Assembly: GCF_025264645.1 (NCBI RefSeq)
Contig: NZ_CP073696.1
Coordinates: forward strand, 3,658,001 to 3,722,000
Direction: 5' to 3'
Source of the DNA: Edaphobacter lichenicola
GTDB lineage: Bacteria; Acidobacteriota; Terriglobia; Terriglobales; Acidobacteriaceae
DNA: 64,000 bases
Within the stretch, counting starts at the first letter, position 1, and every line of letters starts with the position of its first letter. The notes under the pieces were generated by a model. That model had not been told where the DNA came from. It saw nothing but the letters and a program-made list of their open reading frames with translations, and searched no databases. Shown here piece after piece: positions 37,572 to 47,147 of this stretch. The position numbers and the translations under genes are program-made.

Positions 37572-39029
37572 TCAAAACTTTGGCAGTTGGGTCGTATCCC
37601 ATCCGCCACCAACGGCTTTGACGAGAAGTACGGTCGCATCCATTCGCCGGCGCTGGAGATCAATGTCATTGCGCTGATTCGTTAGAAGTATAGTCTGCGC
37701 GGTGATGACCTGAAGATAGTTGTCGACACCACCCTGATATCGATTCGTAAAGAGCTGTAGAGATTCGGAGGCGGATTCTGTGCCCTCCTGCTGTTGTTGC
37801 GCTTCGTGCTCGAGGATGCGCAGTGCAGCAAGATTGTCTTCCACCTCCTGGAACGCGGTGAGGGTTGTTTGCCGATATGTGGCCACTGTGCCGTCGTAGT
37901 TTGCTGCTGCTGTTTCAGAGACAGAGCGGCGACGCCCGCCATCGAAGATCGTTTCCGACATCTGAGGCCCGACGGCCCAGAGACGGCTTGACCAGTTGAA
38001 CAAATTGGCGATCGTGTTTCCTTCAAATCCGGCTGCCGCGTTCAGAGTCAAAGACGGAAAATAAGCAGCGCGAGCGATGCCGATCTGCTCATTCGCTTCT
38101 GCTACGCGACGCTCTGTGGCGGCAATGTCGGGCCTGCGCTCAAGCAGGCTAGTAGGTAGCCCAACCGGAATGACAGCAAGCTTTAAAGGAGTTTGTGGCG
38201 CGAAGGAAATACTGAACATGGCTGGAGGTTTTCCGATCAGGGTCGCGATGGCATGCTCATACTGCGTGCGTGCGACGGTAACGTCGGTATCTGCGACCTG
38301 CGCTCCATCCAGTTGAGTTTGCGCCTGAGCAACATCCGATTTTGGCGCGGCGCCATTGGTGAAGCGATCCTGCGTGAGCTTCAGAGCGTTCGCATACGCC
38401 TTGACTGTATCGTCCAGAAGCTTTTTCTGAGCATCTGCGCTGCGTAGTTCGAAGTAGTCTACGGCAAGTTCAGCGTGCAGGCTCAGGTTAGCGGTCTGAA
38501 GGTCGGCGGCGCTGGCCTGCGCCTCTTCGCGAGATGCGTTCACAGCATGGCGAATCCTGCCCCACAGGTCTACTTCGTACGAGAGATCGAATGGCAACGT
38601 GTAGTTGCCGGTGCCGTTGTTCGCGAACTGTTGCGGAAAGTAGGGAGCGTTCGCAGAGGTTCGTTCATTGACGACGCTTGGCGAGGTCGAGATGGTAGGA
38701 AACTCCGCAGCACGGTTGAAGCGGATCATGGAACGCGCTTGCCGGAAACGAGCCTCCGACACCTTAAGGTTCTGGTTATTGACGGTCAATTCGTCTTCCA
38801 GTGCGTTGAGTTGCTCGTCGTTAAAGATCTCCCACCACTTGCCGCGAAGGGTCTGATCACCTGGCTGTGCCGGCTTCCAGCCATCAACCTCCTTGAAAGA
38901 TTCGGGTGGCTGCTCCTTAAATGCTGGAGTAGAGGCGACGATTGGTCTGACATACTTCGGGCCGACCATGCATCCACTGAAGAGCAAATTGAACCAGCAT
39001 ACAATGACAAAAATGATGTGGCGTTTCAT
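37572..39029 (-). CDS. Outer-membrane efflux lipoprotein, NodT/OprM type
   Basis: A 485-residue TolC-class channel. The signal peptide ends in a lipobox (LLFSGC, Cys about residue 20), followed by MVGPKYVRP, the hallmark start of the NodT family. Two outer-membrane efflux repeats follow (first about 60-270, second about 280-470), with long helices and strand pairs. It forms the exit duct of the pump encoded by the two upstream genes; its ATG overlaps the adaptor stop (ATGA). Confidence 0.95.
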   Translation of the reverse strand: MKRHIIFVIVCWFNLLFSGCMVGPKYVRPIVASTPAFKEQPPESFKEVDGWKPAQPGDQTLRGKWWEIFNDEQLNALEDELTVNNQNLKVSEARFRQARSMIRFNRAAEFPTISTSPSVVNERTSANAPYFPQQFANNGTGNYTLPFDLSYEVDLWGRIRHAVNASREEAQASAADLQTANLSLHAELAVDYFELRSADAQKKLLDDTVKAYANALKLTQDRFTNGAAPKSDVAQAQTQLDGAQVADTDVTVARTQYEHAIATLIGKPPAMFSISFAPQTPLKLAVIPVGLPTSLLERRPDIAATERRVAEANEQIGIARAAYFPSLTLNAAAGFEGNTIANLFNWSSRLWAVGPQMSETIFDGGRRRSVSETAAANYDGTVATYRQTTLTAFQEVEDNLAALRILEHEAQQQQEGTESASESLQLFTNRYQGGVDNYLQVITAQTILLTNQRNDIDLQRRRMDATVLLVKAVGGGWDTTQLPKF

Positions 39030-40255
39030 TTCAAGCCTCCTGCCTGCGGTGCGCTGATCTGAACACGCGTGCCGCTGATGAGCGAGTCCGATGGGTTCAC
39101 GATGATGTGATCCGTGGGCTTGAGACCGGCGACCACTTCGACGGTCGATCCGAAGTCGCGTCCGATTTTGATGGGAACTAACTCCGCGCGTTCGTCGCGA
39201 ACGACACCGACTCGCAGACCCTCTGACCGAAAAAGTAAGGTGTTGGCTGGAATCGTAAGCGATTGGGTGTAGTTGTTTGCACCGTGAGGGCGGGTGAGAT
39301 GCACAAAGACGTAGGCTCCGGTCTTGATGCGATCCTGCGGATTGTTCACGTCTACTTCGACATTCAGCGTGCGGGAGGCAGAATCAATCGAATCGGAGTT
39401 GCGAACGATTGTTCCTTCGAAAGTCTCGCCGGGGAATTCGTCGAGAGTAAGAGCTGCTTTGGCTCCAGTCTGTGCAGCCTGTGAATCGACTTCCGGCACA
39501 GCGACATAAACACGAAGCCGGTTGATCGATGCCATGTGGAAAAGTTCCTGGGGTACGCCGCCGGCTCCAGCGTTGATCAGTGCGCCGATGTCCGTGTTTC
39601 GTGCAGTGATGACGCCAGAAAAGGGAGCATAGACTTTCTCAAAGGACTGCAACTGCTCCAGCCGATGGACGTTGGCAGTCATGGAATCGACCGATGCCTG
39701 CCGCGCACTGAGATCTTGGATCGCCTGGTCTGTCTCCTGCTTGGAGACAGAGTTTGTCTTGAGAAGATCTTGCCAGCGCGTCGAAGTTATTTCGGCTAGA
39801 CGTTCATTCGCCTGAGCATTCTTGAGGTCGGCTCGGGCTTGCTCCAACTGTTGATCGATCTCAGGAGTGTCGATCTCCGCAAGCAACTGCCCGCGGTTGA
39901 CCTTGGCACCGATATCTACATGCCACTGTTTGAGGTAGCCATTGGTGCGAGCGTAGATAGGTGTCTCGTTGAACGCCTGCGTATTACCGGGCAATACGAT
40001 CTCCTGAGCTGCTGTGCCTGTCGCAGGGACAACAACATTTACGGTTGGTATTGCGGCTCGCTCTGTACTGGTGCCAAGAGTTGTCTCTGCATTGGCGCGT
40101 TCGCGGATACCGGTGTAGATGAGAATTGCGAGGATAATGACCGCAACTGTCAGGCCCGACAGGAGCCAGCGCGAAGATGATTTTGGTGGTGCGGGTGAAG
40201 GTTGTTCCGAAACAGCTGAGGGAGTTTCAGATGGTTTGTTCTCAATGTTGCTCAT
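39026..40255 (-). CDS. RND efflux periplasmic adaptor
   Basis: A 409-residue membrane-fusion protein. A Pro/Ser-rich N-terminal stretch is followed by one membrane helix (about 30-50). Lipoyl halves are at ARTNGYLKQWHVDIGAKVNRGQLLAEIDTPE and VYAPFSGVITARNTDIGALI, with a helical hairpin between. Beta-barrel and membrane-proximal domains follow, the latter ending in VNPSDSLISGTRV. It links the permease (28 bases upstream) to the outer-membrane channel (4-base overlap downstream). Confidence 0.94.
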   Translation of the reverse strand: MSNIENKPSETPSAVSEQPSPAPPKSSSRWLLSGLTVAVIILAILIYTGIRERANAETTLGTSTERAAIPTVNVVVPATGTAAQEIVLPGNTQAFNETPIYARTNGYLKQWHVDIGAKVNRGQLLAEIDTPEIDQQLEQARADLKNAQANERLAEITSTRWQDLLKTNSVSKQETDQAIQDLSARQASVDSMTANVHRLEQLQSFEKVYAPFSGVITARNTDIGALINAGAGGVPQELFHMASINRLRVYVAVPEVDSQAAQTGAKAALTLDEFPGETFEGTIVRNSDSIDSASRTLNVEVDVNNPQDRIKTGAYVFVHLTRPHGANNYTQSLTIPANTLLFRSEGLRVGVVRDERAELVPIKIGRDFGSTVEVVAGLKPTDHIIVNPSDSLISGTRVQISAPQAGGLK

Positions 40256-40283
40256 GGGACGTCTCCATTCTCTCGAGGCGGGA

Positions 40284-43200
40284 CTACGCCTGCGAAAGTT
40301 CGTTGTCCGGATTGATGGTGGGCTGCTTATCCGCAGATTTCATTCCGTTGTGCAGAAGCGCAAAAACGGACGGAACAAAGATCAGAGTCGCCACCGTGGC
40401 GCAGAGTAGCCCCCCGATGACCGCACGGCCCAGGGGAGCATTTTGTTCGCCACCATCGCCGACGCCGAGGGCCATGGGAATCATGCCAATGATCATGGCG
40501 AGTGCAGTCATGATGACAGGACGAAAGCGAGTGGTTCCAGATTCGATAGCGGCGGCAGTCGGATTGCCATGAATGAGAAGCCTCTCTTTGGCGAAGGCTA
40601 CGACAAGGATGCTGTTGGCGGTCGCAACGCCCATGCACATGATGGCTCCCATAAGAGCGGGAACGCTAAGTGTCGTGTGCGTGATGAAGAGGAAGAGAAC
40701 GATCCCAGCCAGCGCTGCCGGAAGCGCAGTGATGATGATGAATGGGTCTAGCCAGGATTGGAAGTTGACCACGATGAGCATGTATACGAGGATGATGGCG
40801 AAGCCAAGGCCACCGATCAGGCCGATATAAGACGTGCGCATTGTGCCAAACTGGCCACGGAGGGACACGAAGCTTCCGCGTGGAAGAGACTTACGATTCT
40901 CGTCCACGATACGGGTCGCTTCGCGTCCAACCGCACCGAGATCCCGACCCTGCACTGAAGCGTAGATATCAACGACGCGACGGATGTTGTAGTGATTGAT
41001 CGAGGCGAGCTCATTGGTGCGCTGAATCGTCGCCACATCAGCGAGGATGGCTGGCTTCTTCTGGTTTGGACCACTAATGGGAATATTGCGGAGATCATCT
41101 GCCGACTGAAGGTCGTATTGAGGAGTCTGCGTAACGAGACTGTAGGAGACGCCATTCTTCGGATTGAGATAAAACATGGGCGTGACTTGGAAGCTGCCGC
41201 TGGTAGAGATCAACATGCTGTCGGCGATGTCACGTTCGGTGAAGCCTCCCTGCGCGGCCCTCGTGCGATCGACCGCGATGTGTAACTTGGGATAGTCACC
41301 CTGCTGCTGAATTCGCAGATCCGTGATGCCACGAACATGGCTTAGCTCGGCCATCATCTTGTCGGCAATGCGGCTGTTGTTGTCGATGTCAGGACCATCA
41401 ATCTTGATATCGATCGGCGCAGGCAAACCAAAGTTCAGGGTCTGGGTCATGATGTCGGCGGGTAGGAAATAGAAAGTCACACCAGGAAATTGGTGCGGCA
41501 GCTTCTCGCGCAACGTTCTCACGTAATCTCCGGTCGGGTGATGTTTTTCGTTTAGAGAGACCAGCACATCTGCATCGGCGGCCCCGGTGAGACCTGAGTT
41601 GTTATAGATGTAGTTGATGTTGCTGAACGGCAGGCCAATGTTGTCGAGGATATTATTGACTTCACTCGACGGGATGGTCTGCCGGATGCCGTTTTCAACT
41701 TGATCCGCCAGGCGCGCCGTCTCCTCGATTCGAGTTCCTGTCTTGGCGCGTACATGCAGGATGAACTGGCCGCTGTCGGTAGCGGGAAAGAAATCCTGGC
41801 CAAGAAATGGGATGAGCAAAAAGACACAAACGCAAGCGATCAGAAAGCCGGGGATAAAGACCTTTCGGATCGAAACTAGTTGCTCTAGCAAAGAAGAATA
41901 CGCAAGACGCACCTTTTCGAAGAGCCGTTCGAATGCTTGCTGAAACCGCACGAGTGGATTACGCGTCTGCTTGTTGTCGTGACTCTTAATTTTCAGCAGG
42001 TACATCGCCAGAGTTGGCACCAAGGTGCGGGACAGGAGGTACGACGCGATCATGGCAAAGATGACTGCTTCGGCAAGAGGTACGAAGAGGAACTTTGCGA
42101 CACCGCTTAGGAAGAACATAGGCAGGAAGACGATGCAGATGCACAGGGTCGACACCAGAGCAGGAACGGCAATCTGCGCAGCTCCTTCGAGGATGCCTTC
42201 ATGCAGTGCAGCGCCCTCTTCAAGATGACGCTCGATGTTTTCGATGGTGACGGTGGCGTCATCGACGAGAATACCGACGGCAAGCGCCAAGCCGCCGAGA
42301 GTCATGATGTTGATCGTCTGATGCAGGAAGCTCAGCGTCATTACCGAGGTCAGGATGGAGAGCGGGATCGAGATGGCGATGATGAGAGTGCTGCGCCAGC
42401 TTCCAAGAAAGAGAAGAATCATTAGCCCTGTGAGTGCGGCTGCGATGATTGCTTCTCGAACGACCCCGTTGATGGAGTTTTGGACGAAGACGGATTGATC
42501 TGAGAGTGGCTGAATTCTGAGAGCTGGCGGAAGAGTCTGAGCGACGCGGGGTAGAAGTTTGCGGATTCCTTTGACCACATCGATCGTTGAGGCGTCTCCG
42601 GCTTTTAGAACTGTTACGAGCACGCCGCGGTTGCTGTCCTGACGAACGATGTTCGTCTGCGGCGCAAAGCCGTCGCTGACCGTTGCAACGTCTCGCATAT
42701 AGATAGTCGAGCTACCAATCGTCTTGATGGGAAGATCGTTGAGTTCCTGGACAGTCTTCGTATCTACATTCATGTCGACGTCGTACTCAAAATTACCCAT
42801 CTTGGCCGTTCCGCCGGGCCGGATCAGATTTTCGTTGCCGAGTGCGGTCAACACATCATTTGGTGAAAGTCCCTTAGACTGCAGCAAACCTTGATTGAGA
42901 TTGACCATGACCTGCCGCGTTCTTCCACCAAAAGGAAACGGAACAGCCGCACCCGGCACCGTGACCAGCTGAGTACGCAGGAAGTTCAGCGCAATATCGT
43001 TGAGTTGCGACTCCGTGAGGTTCTTTCCGGAGACGCCGAGTTGAAGAATGGGAACCGTGGAGGCACTGTAGTTGAGAACGAGAGGAGGAAGGGCGCTCGG
43101 TGGCAGTTGGCGCAGAATGTACTGGGAGATGGCGGTAACCTGGGCATTCGCCCGATCGACGCTGGCGCTCGGTTGCAGATAGAGTTTGACGATCGCTGTT

Positions 43201-43463
43201 CCGTTGATCGTCGTGGACTCAATATGCTCGATGTTGTCTACCGTCGTAGTAAGCACACGCTCGTAGACGGTAGTGATACGACCTTCCGTTTCTTCCGGGC
43301 TCAAGCCAGTGAAGGTCCAGGCGACGGCAACGACTGGAATGTTGATGTTTGGGAAGATATCGGTCGGCGTCCCCAAGATCACAACCGGGCTCAGAATGAG
43401 AATGAGCAGCGCCAGCACGATAAAAGTATAGGGACGGCTCAGAGCAACTTTGACGATCCACAT
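40284..43463 (-). CDS. RND efflux permease, HAE1-like
   Basis: A 1059-residue proton-driven exporter. The start is ATG 43463, just after GAGGGTAA; the frame goes on to 43499 without a ribosome site. Twelve membrane segments and two periplasmic loops are present; TM4 holds GILVDDATVTIENIERHLEEG with the Asp pair. It differs clearly from the MdtB/C pair at 13.7-20.3 kb and belongs to the broad-substrate HAE1 type common in Acidobacteria. The order permease-adaptor-OMF gives a complete pump in one transcript, and the MFS gene 55 bases upstream may belong to it. Confidence 0.94.
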   Translation of the reverse strand: MWIVKVALSRPYTFIVLALLILILSPVVILGTPTDIFPNINIPVVAVAWTFTGLSPEETEGRITTVYERVLTTTVDNIEHIESTTINGTAIVKLYLQPSASVDRANAQVTAISQYILRQLPPSALPPLVLNYSASTVPILQLGVSGKNLTESQLNDIALNFLRTQLVTVPGAAVPFPFGGRTRQVMVNLNQGLLQSKGLSPNDVLTALGNENLIRPGGTAKMGNFEYDVDMNVDTKTVQELNDLPIKTIGSSTIYMRDVATVSDGFAPQTNIVRQDSNRGVLVTVLKAGDASTIDVVKGIRKLLPRVAQTLPPALRIQPLSDQSVFVQNSINGVVREAIIAAALTGLMILLFLGSWRSTLIIAISIPLSILTSVMTLSFLHQTINIMTLGGLALAVGILVDDATVTIENIERHLEEGAALHEGILEGAAQIAVPALVSTLCICIVFLPMFFLSGVAKFLFVPLAEAVIFAMIASYLLSRTLVPTLAMYLLKIKSHDNKQTRNPLVRFQQAFERLFEKVRLAYSSLLEQLVSIRKVFIPGFLIACVCVFLLIPFLGQDFFPATDSGQFILHVRAKTGTRIEETARLADQVENGIRQTIPSSEVNNILDNIGLPFSNINYIYNNSGLTGAADADVLVSLNEKHHPTGDYVRTLREKLPHQFPGVTFYFLPADIMTQTLNFGLPAPIDIKIDGPDIDNNSRIADKMMAELSHVRGITDLRIQQQGDYPKLHIAVDRTRAAQGGFTERDIADSMLISTSGSFQVTPMFYLNPKNGVSYSLVTQTPQYDLQSADDLRNIPISGPNQKKPAILADVATIQRTNELASINHYNIRRVVDIYASVQGRDLGAVGREATRIVDENRKSLPRGSFVSLRGQFGTMRTSYIGLIGGLGFAIILVYMLIVVNFQSWLDPFIIITALPAALAGIVLFLFITHTTLSVPALMGAIMCMGVATANSILVVAFAKERLLIHGNPTAAAIESGTTRFRPVIMTALAMIIGMIPMALGVGDGGEQNAPLGRAVIGGLLCATVATLIFVPSVFALLHNGMKSADKQPTINPDNELSQA

Positions 43464-43517
43464 TGCATTACCCTCGAATCTTCCTACATCTGAGTACAAA
43501 GCTTCCCGCGGTTCACC

Positions 43518-44786
43518 TCAATCGAGCTTCGCTGAGATCCGGCTTTCCTCTATTGGCGCCTCAAAACTCGCACCTGATTGGATCTCAGTACGATGAGGAG
43601 CGCCGATCCAATGGATTGCAGAAGCGACCAGCGCGAGCGCTAAACCAAGAACGACAATGCCAGTCCAGCCGAAGCGGGTCATCAGCCAGCCGCTGATCAT
43701 CACGCCAATGGCACCGCCGGAGAACGTGGCGGTCATATACAGGCTGTTGATGCGGCCCTGCGCCTTCGGATCGACCGCGAAGGCGCGAGTCTGATTGGAC
43801 ACCAAACCCGATTGCACCCCGATATCGAGTACGACGACACCGATCACAAGCAAAGTAAGGGACGACTCCGCGCCGAAGAGAAGTACGTAGGCAAGCGTGA
43901 CGAAGCCGATACTTGCTGCAATAACGGTCCGGGGCCCGAGCCGATCGGAGGCGCGACCGCTGAGCGAAGCGGCGAGCGCACCGGCTGCGCCGATGAGGCC
44001 GAAACCACCGGCCCAGGCGCTGCTAAGGTGCCGCGGTCCATTTGCCAGGAGCGCCGCCAGATTGACCCAGAAGGCGTTGAAGCAGGCCCACAACAACGCC
44101 TGTACGATCATCGATTCACGAATCGGACGATTGTCCCGAGCCAGCGGCCAAAGCGATGCAAGCAGGCGCCCGTAGGAAAGGTCAGTGGTCGGCAAACCGC
44201 GCGGGAGGAACGAGGCAGCGGCGATCCAGACGGGAATCATAAACAACGCTGCCAGACCGTAGACCGCGCGCCAACCGTAGGCCGCTCCGACTACGCCGCT
44301 GATTGTGCGGCCGACCAGGATACCCACCATGATGCCGCTAACGACCGTCCCGACATTTCGACCGCGCTCGCTGGGAAGCGACATTACGGCCGCGAAGGGT
44401 ACGAGTTGCTGAGGCACGCAGCTGACAACGCCGAGACAATAGGAGGCCGCGATTAGCAGCCAGATACCAGGGGCGAGAGCAGCCGCTATCGCGAAGCCGA
44501 AAGCGAATGCAATCTGACCGAGCACGAGCTTGCGCCGGTCGAAACGATCACCCAGCGGCAACAGAAGCGCCAGCCCAGTCGCGAAGCCGAGCAGCGCAGC
44601 ACCTGCTACGAGATCGACCGTCGCCAGGTTCACCCGCATCCCCGACGCTATCAACGGCAGGATCGGCTGGGTACAGTAGATATTAGTGATCACCGCGCCG
44701 GCGACGATCGCCATCATGATGATTTTGCCGCGAGAAGCTATTGGGGGTGTGTCTGGACCAGCGGTCATGCTGCGCGGGTTCGTCAC
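43518..44786 (-). CDS. MFS transporter, YnfM/arabinose-efflux-like
   Basis: A 422-residue exporter with 12 membrane segments. The loop 2-3 motif LPLGDRFDRRKLVLGQ and its second-half counterpart SGRASDRLGPRTVI are both present. The NIYCTQPILPLIA start is typical of the YnfM-like group (drug/sugar efflux). It begins with GTG 44786 behind AGGAG; ATG 44768 is an alternative. It lies 55 bases upstream of the RND operon on the same strand. The substrate is unknown. Confidence 0.9.
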   Translation of the reverse strand: MTNPRSMTAGPDTPPIASRGKIIMMAIVAGAVITNIYCTQPILPLIASGMRVNLATVDLVAGAALLGFATGLALLLPLGDRFDRRKLVLGQIAFAFGFAIAAALAPGIWLLIAASYCLGVVSCVPQQLVPFAAVMSLPSERGRNVGTVVSGIMVGILVGRTISGVVGAAYGWRAVYGLAALFMIPVWIAAASFLPRGLPTTDLSYGRLLASLWPLARDNRPIRESMIVQALLWACFNAFWVNLAALLANGPRHLSSAWAGGFGLIGAAGALAASLSGRASDRLGPRTVIAASIGFVTLAYVLLFGAESSLTLLVIGVVVLDIGVQSGLVSNQTRAFAVDPKAQGRINSLYMTATFSGGAIGVMISGWLMTRFGWTGIVVLGLALALVASAIHWIGAPHRTEIQSGASFEAPIEESRISAKLD

Positions 44787-44923
44787 GGCATTCTCCTATG
44801 CGGCATGCAGGCGTTCCACGAATCATGACAAAGTTCTTTGCCAGGCTGATGACGTTTGACAAATGCACTCACGCAGTCACAGCGATGTAGTCGTTCTCCC
44901 TGCGCGCCCTAAGGAGAATTCCA

Positions 44924-45436
44924 CTATCCGGCGTCCTTCGACGATACTTCTCTCAAGTTTCCTGTGGACAAATCGAAGACAAATCCACGAATCACTACGT
45001 CTGAAGGAATCCAGGGGTGAGACCTGAGTTTCAGTACCTGCTTTTGGGTGGTTAAATTAACGTCGGAATAGAAGTGGAATCTATCCGGTGATACTGCCCA
45101 CACGCCGCATTGCGTGTGTAGATGTTTCTCGAACTCTTCTTCTGTGAACATTTCCATTCCGCAGCCCGTGTGTCCGACGAGCATAATCTCCCGCACGCCA
45201 AGAACGTGGATCGAGAACATAAGAGACCGCACAACATCCTCCGTCGCTGCCGTTCCGACGTTCCGAATCACATCCGCGTCGGCAGGCTTAATGTCCAGCC
45301 ATTCGAGCAGTTCATTCAGGCGCGGGTCCATACATGTGAGGATTGCAATTTTTGGAGCTGGCTTGTTTGCCAGCGAAGGATCATGGTGCTCTGCACTTTT
45401 GCGATTTGCGACGATCGCGTGTTCGATCAAGCTCAT
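44924..45436 (-). CDS. Beta-carbonic anhydrase
   Basis: A 170-residue zinc enzyme interconverting CO2 and bicarbonate. The ligands and catalytic pair are visible: Cys35, Asp37 and Arg39 in LTCMDPRL, His89 and Cys92 in GHTGCGME. The length and the short C terminus fit the compact mycobacterial Rv1284-like class. AGGAGAATCCC precedes ATG 45436. It is on the same strand as the MFS gene (137 bases downstream), but no functional link is evident. Confidence 0.93.
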   Translation of the reverse strand: MSLIEHAIVANRKSAEHHDPSLANKPAPKIAILTCMDPRLNELLEWLDIKPADADVIRNVGTAATEDVVRSLMFSIHVLGVREIMLVGHTGCGMEMFTEEEFEKHLHTQCGVWAVSPDRFHFYSDVNLTTQKQVLKLRSHPWIPSDVVIRGFVFDLSTGNLREVSSKDAG

Positions 45437-45539
45437 TGGGATTCTCCTAGATCGCTTTGCAAGTCCGGGATTGGTTGCGACAGCGTTTCTCGATTAAGCC
45501 GAAGGCGTAAGTCGAAATCAATTGGACGATGGTATTGGT

Positions 45540-46230
45540 AATACTTTGGTGTATGCACGTATACGCGGTACGTCGCGCAAGGCGGCGACTGGGGAAATGC
45601 AGTTACGGAGCAGATGGCTCTGCTTGCACCACCAGGGCTACTTGGCATCAACACCAACATGCCCGCCACCGTGCCTGACGACATTGCCAAGGCGCTCCAA
45701 TCCGGCGGCACACCACCGACGAGCCTCTCCACGGAGGAGAGGCGGGCCTATGAACAGCTCGATACTTTCTATAAAGCGCGGTCTTGGATACGCCCAGGAG
45801 ATGAGCAATCGCCCGCAGACGCTGTACGCACTGGAAGATTCACCTATCGGGCTCGCGGCATGGATCCTCGACCATGACTCAGCTAGTGAGGCACTCATCG
45901 CACGCGTCTTTAGAGGTGAGTCCTAGGGTCTTACGCGAGACGACGTCCTCGAGAACATCACTCTACTGGTTGACGAAGACGGCGGTCTCCTCAGCTCGCC
46001 TGTATTGGGAAAATAAGCTCATCTTCTTCGCCCCGAAGCATGTCGCTATTCCGGTTGCTGTCAGCGTCTTTCCGGATGAGATCTACGCCGCTCCGAGGAG
46101 TTGGACAGAGAAAGCGTATCCGAAACTCATCCATTACAACCGGCTCCCGAAGGGTGGACACTTCGCAGCATGGGAACAGCCAGAGTTTTTCTCGGAAGAG
46201 ATGCGCGCTTCTTTCAGTACGTTGCGTTAA
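45540..46230 (+). pseudogene. Epoxide hydrolase relic (alpha/beta hydrolase)
   Basis: The C-terminal half of an epoxide hydrolase can be followed across frames. YVAQGGDWG (nucleophile elbow, about 45568) leads to MALLAPPGLLG up to DTFYKAR; a shift at about 45775 leads to GLGYAQEMSN to ARVFRGES. An in-frame TAG stands at 45924-45926, then LTRDDVLENITL. A further shift at about 45965 leads to YWLTKTAVSS and HYNRLPKGGHFAAWEQP, with the catalytic His, and the stop at 46228-46230. The N-terminal half is missing. Two frameshifts, one nonsense codon and a truncation make this a clear pseudogene. Confidence 0.88.
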
Positions 46231-46272
46231 CGTTTGTCCTTCAACATTGCATGACGGTATGCCGAGTAAATA

Positions 46273-46296
46273 CGAAGGTATCGAACAATACCTTCG
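46273..46296. promoter_or_regulatory. Perfect inverted repeat CGAAGGTAT-N6-ATACCTTCG
   Basis: A 24-base element about 130 bases before the SDR operon. Arms of nine bases are perfect. The half CGAACAATACCTTC recurs at 34556 and, with two changes, at 29715. It could be a regulator site or, less likely, a terminator of the relic upstream, since no T run follows. Confidence 0.5.
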
Positions 46297-46424
46297 TCCA
46301 ATTGTTGGTTCCTCCTATCTCTGGTGAGATCGCTTTGTAAACCAAGCTTCACTCGCAAGGAACAAAGAACGCAAGCGGAGACAAACCAGATTAGGTACTT
46401 CAATTACAGACCGGGGAAGATTTT

Positions 46425-47147
46425 ATGCAGAACAAAGAAACCGTACTTGTTACAGGAGCCTCGCAGGGGATCGGAGCAGCCACAGTGCGACTGTTCCTGG
46501 AACGCGGCTATCGAGTTGTCGCAACGTCACGCAGCGCTACGAAGGCCGGCTTCGAGCCATCGGCTGACCTCGCAATCGTCGATGGAGACATCGGCAAGGA
46601 AGAGACAGCTAAGAACGTCGCGCAGACCGCGATAGAAAGATTTGGCTCGATTGACCATGTCGTTAATAACGCTGGAATTTTCTCAATCAAGCCTTTCACG
46701 GACTATACCGCTGACGAATTCCGAAGTTTCGTCTCCACCAATCTTGAGGGATTCATCTTCATTACTCAACTCGCGGTGAGGCAGATGCTGGCGCAGGGTG
46801 CTGGCGGTAGCATCACGACCATCAGCTCGTCCTTGGTGGACAACCCGATTGCAGGCGTTACTGCTTCGGTTCCGATGATCACCAAAGGTGGACTTGAGGC
46901 CATCACTCGCAGTCTCTCTATTGAATATGCGAAACAAAGAATTCGCTTCAATGCCGTAGCACCGGGTATTGTCGATACACCCCTCCACACCAATACTCCG
47001 AGGGACGTCATGGCGAGCCTTTCGCCCATGGGCACAATCTCCGACGCGAAGGACATTGCTGAGGCTGTTGTTTTTCTGACGAAAGCTCGTCACGTAACCG
47101 GAGAGGTACTGCACGTCGACGGCGGTGCGCACGTGGGCCGATGGTAG
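46425..47147 (+). CDS. SDR-family oxidoreductase lacking the catalytic tyrosine
   Basis: A 240-residue Rossmann enzyme. The cofactor loop GASQGIGAA is at 11-19, NNAG at 81-84, and TISSS at about 132-136 carries the catalytic Ser. In the YxxxK box the Lys is present (154) but position 150 is Pro (ASVPMITKGG), so the proton-donating Tyr is missing. The C terminus is otherwise normal (HVDGGAHVGRW). First gene of an operon: its stop lies inside the RidA gene start (7-base overlap). The activity may be altered or use another donor. Confidence 0.88.
   Translation: MQNKETVLVTGASQGIGAATVRLFLERGYRVVATSRSATKAGFEPSADLAIVDGDIGKEETAKNVAQTAIERFGSIDHVVNNAGIFSIKPFTDYTADEFRSFVSTNLEGFIFITQLAVRQMLAQGAGGSITTISSSLVDNPIAGVTASVPMITKGGLEAITRSLSIEYAKQRIRFNAVAPGIVDTPLHTNTPRDVMASLSPMGTISDAKDIAEAVVFLTKARHVTGEVLHVDGGAHVGRW

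Noticed and set aside
45522..45926. A 134-residue protein between carbonic anhydrase and the SDR operon
   Set aside because: Only its C-terminal third has sense, and it belongs to the frameshifted epoxide hydrolase relic.
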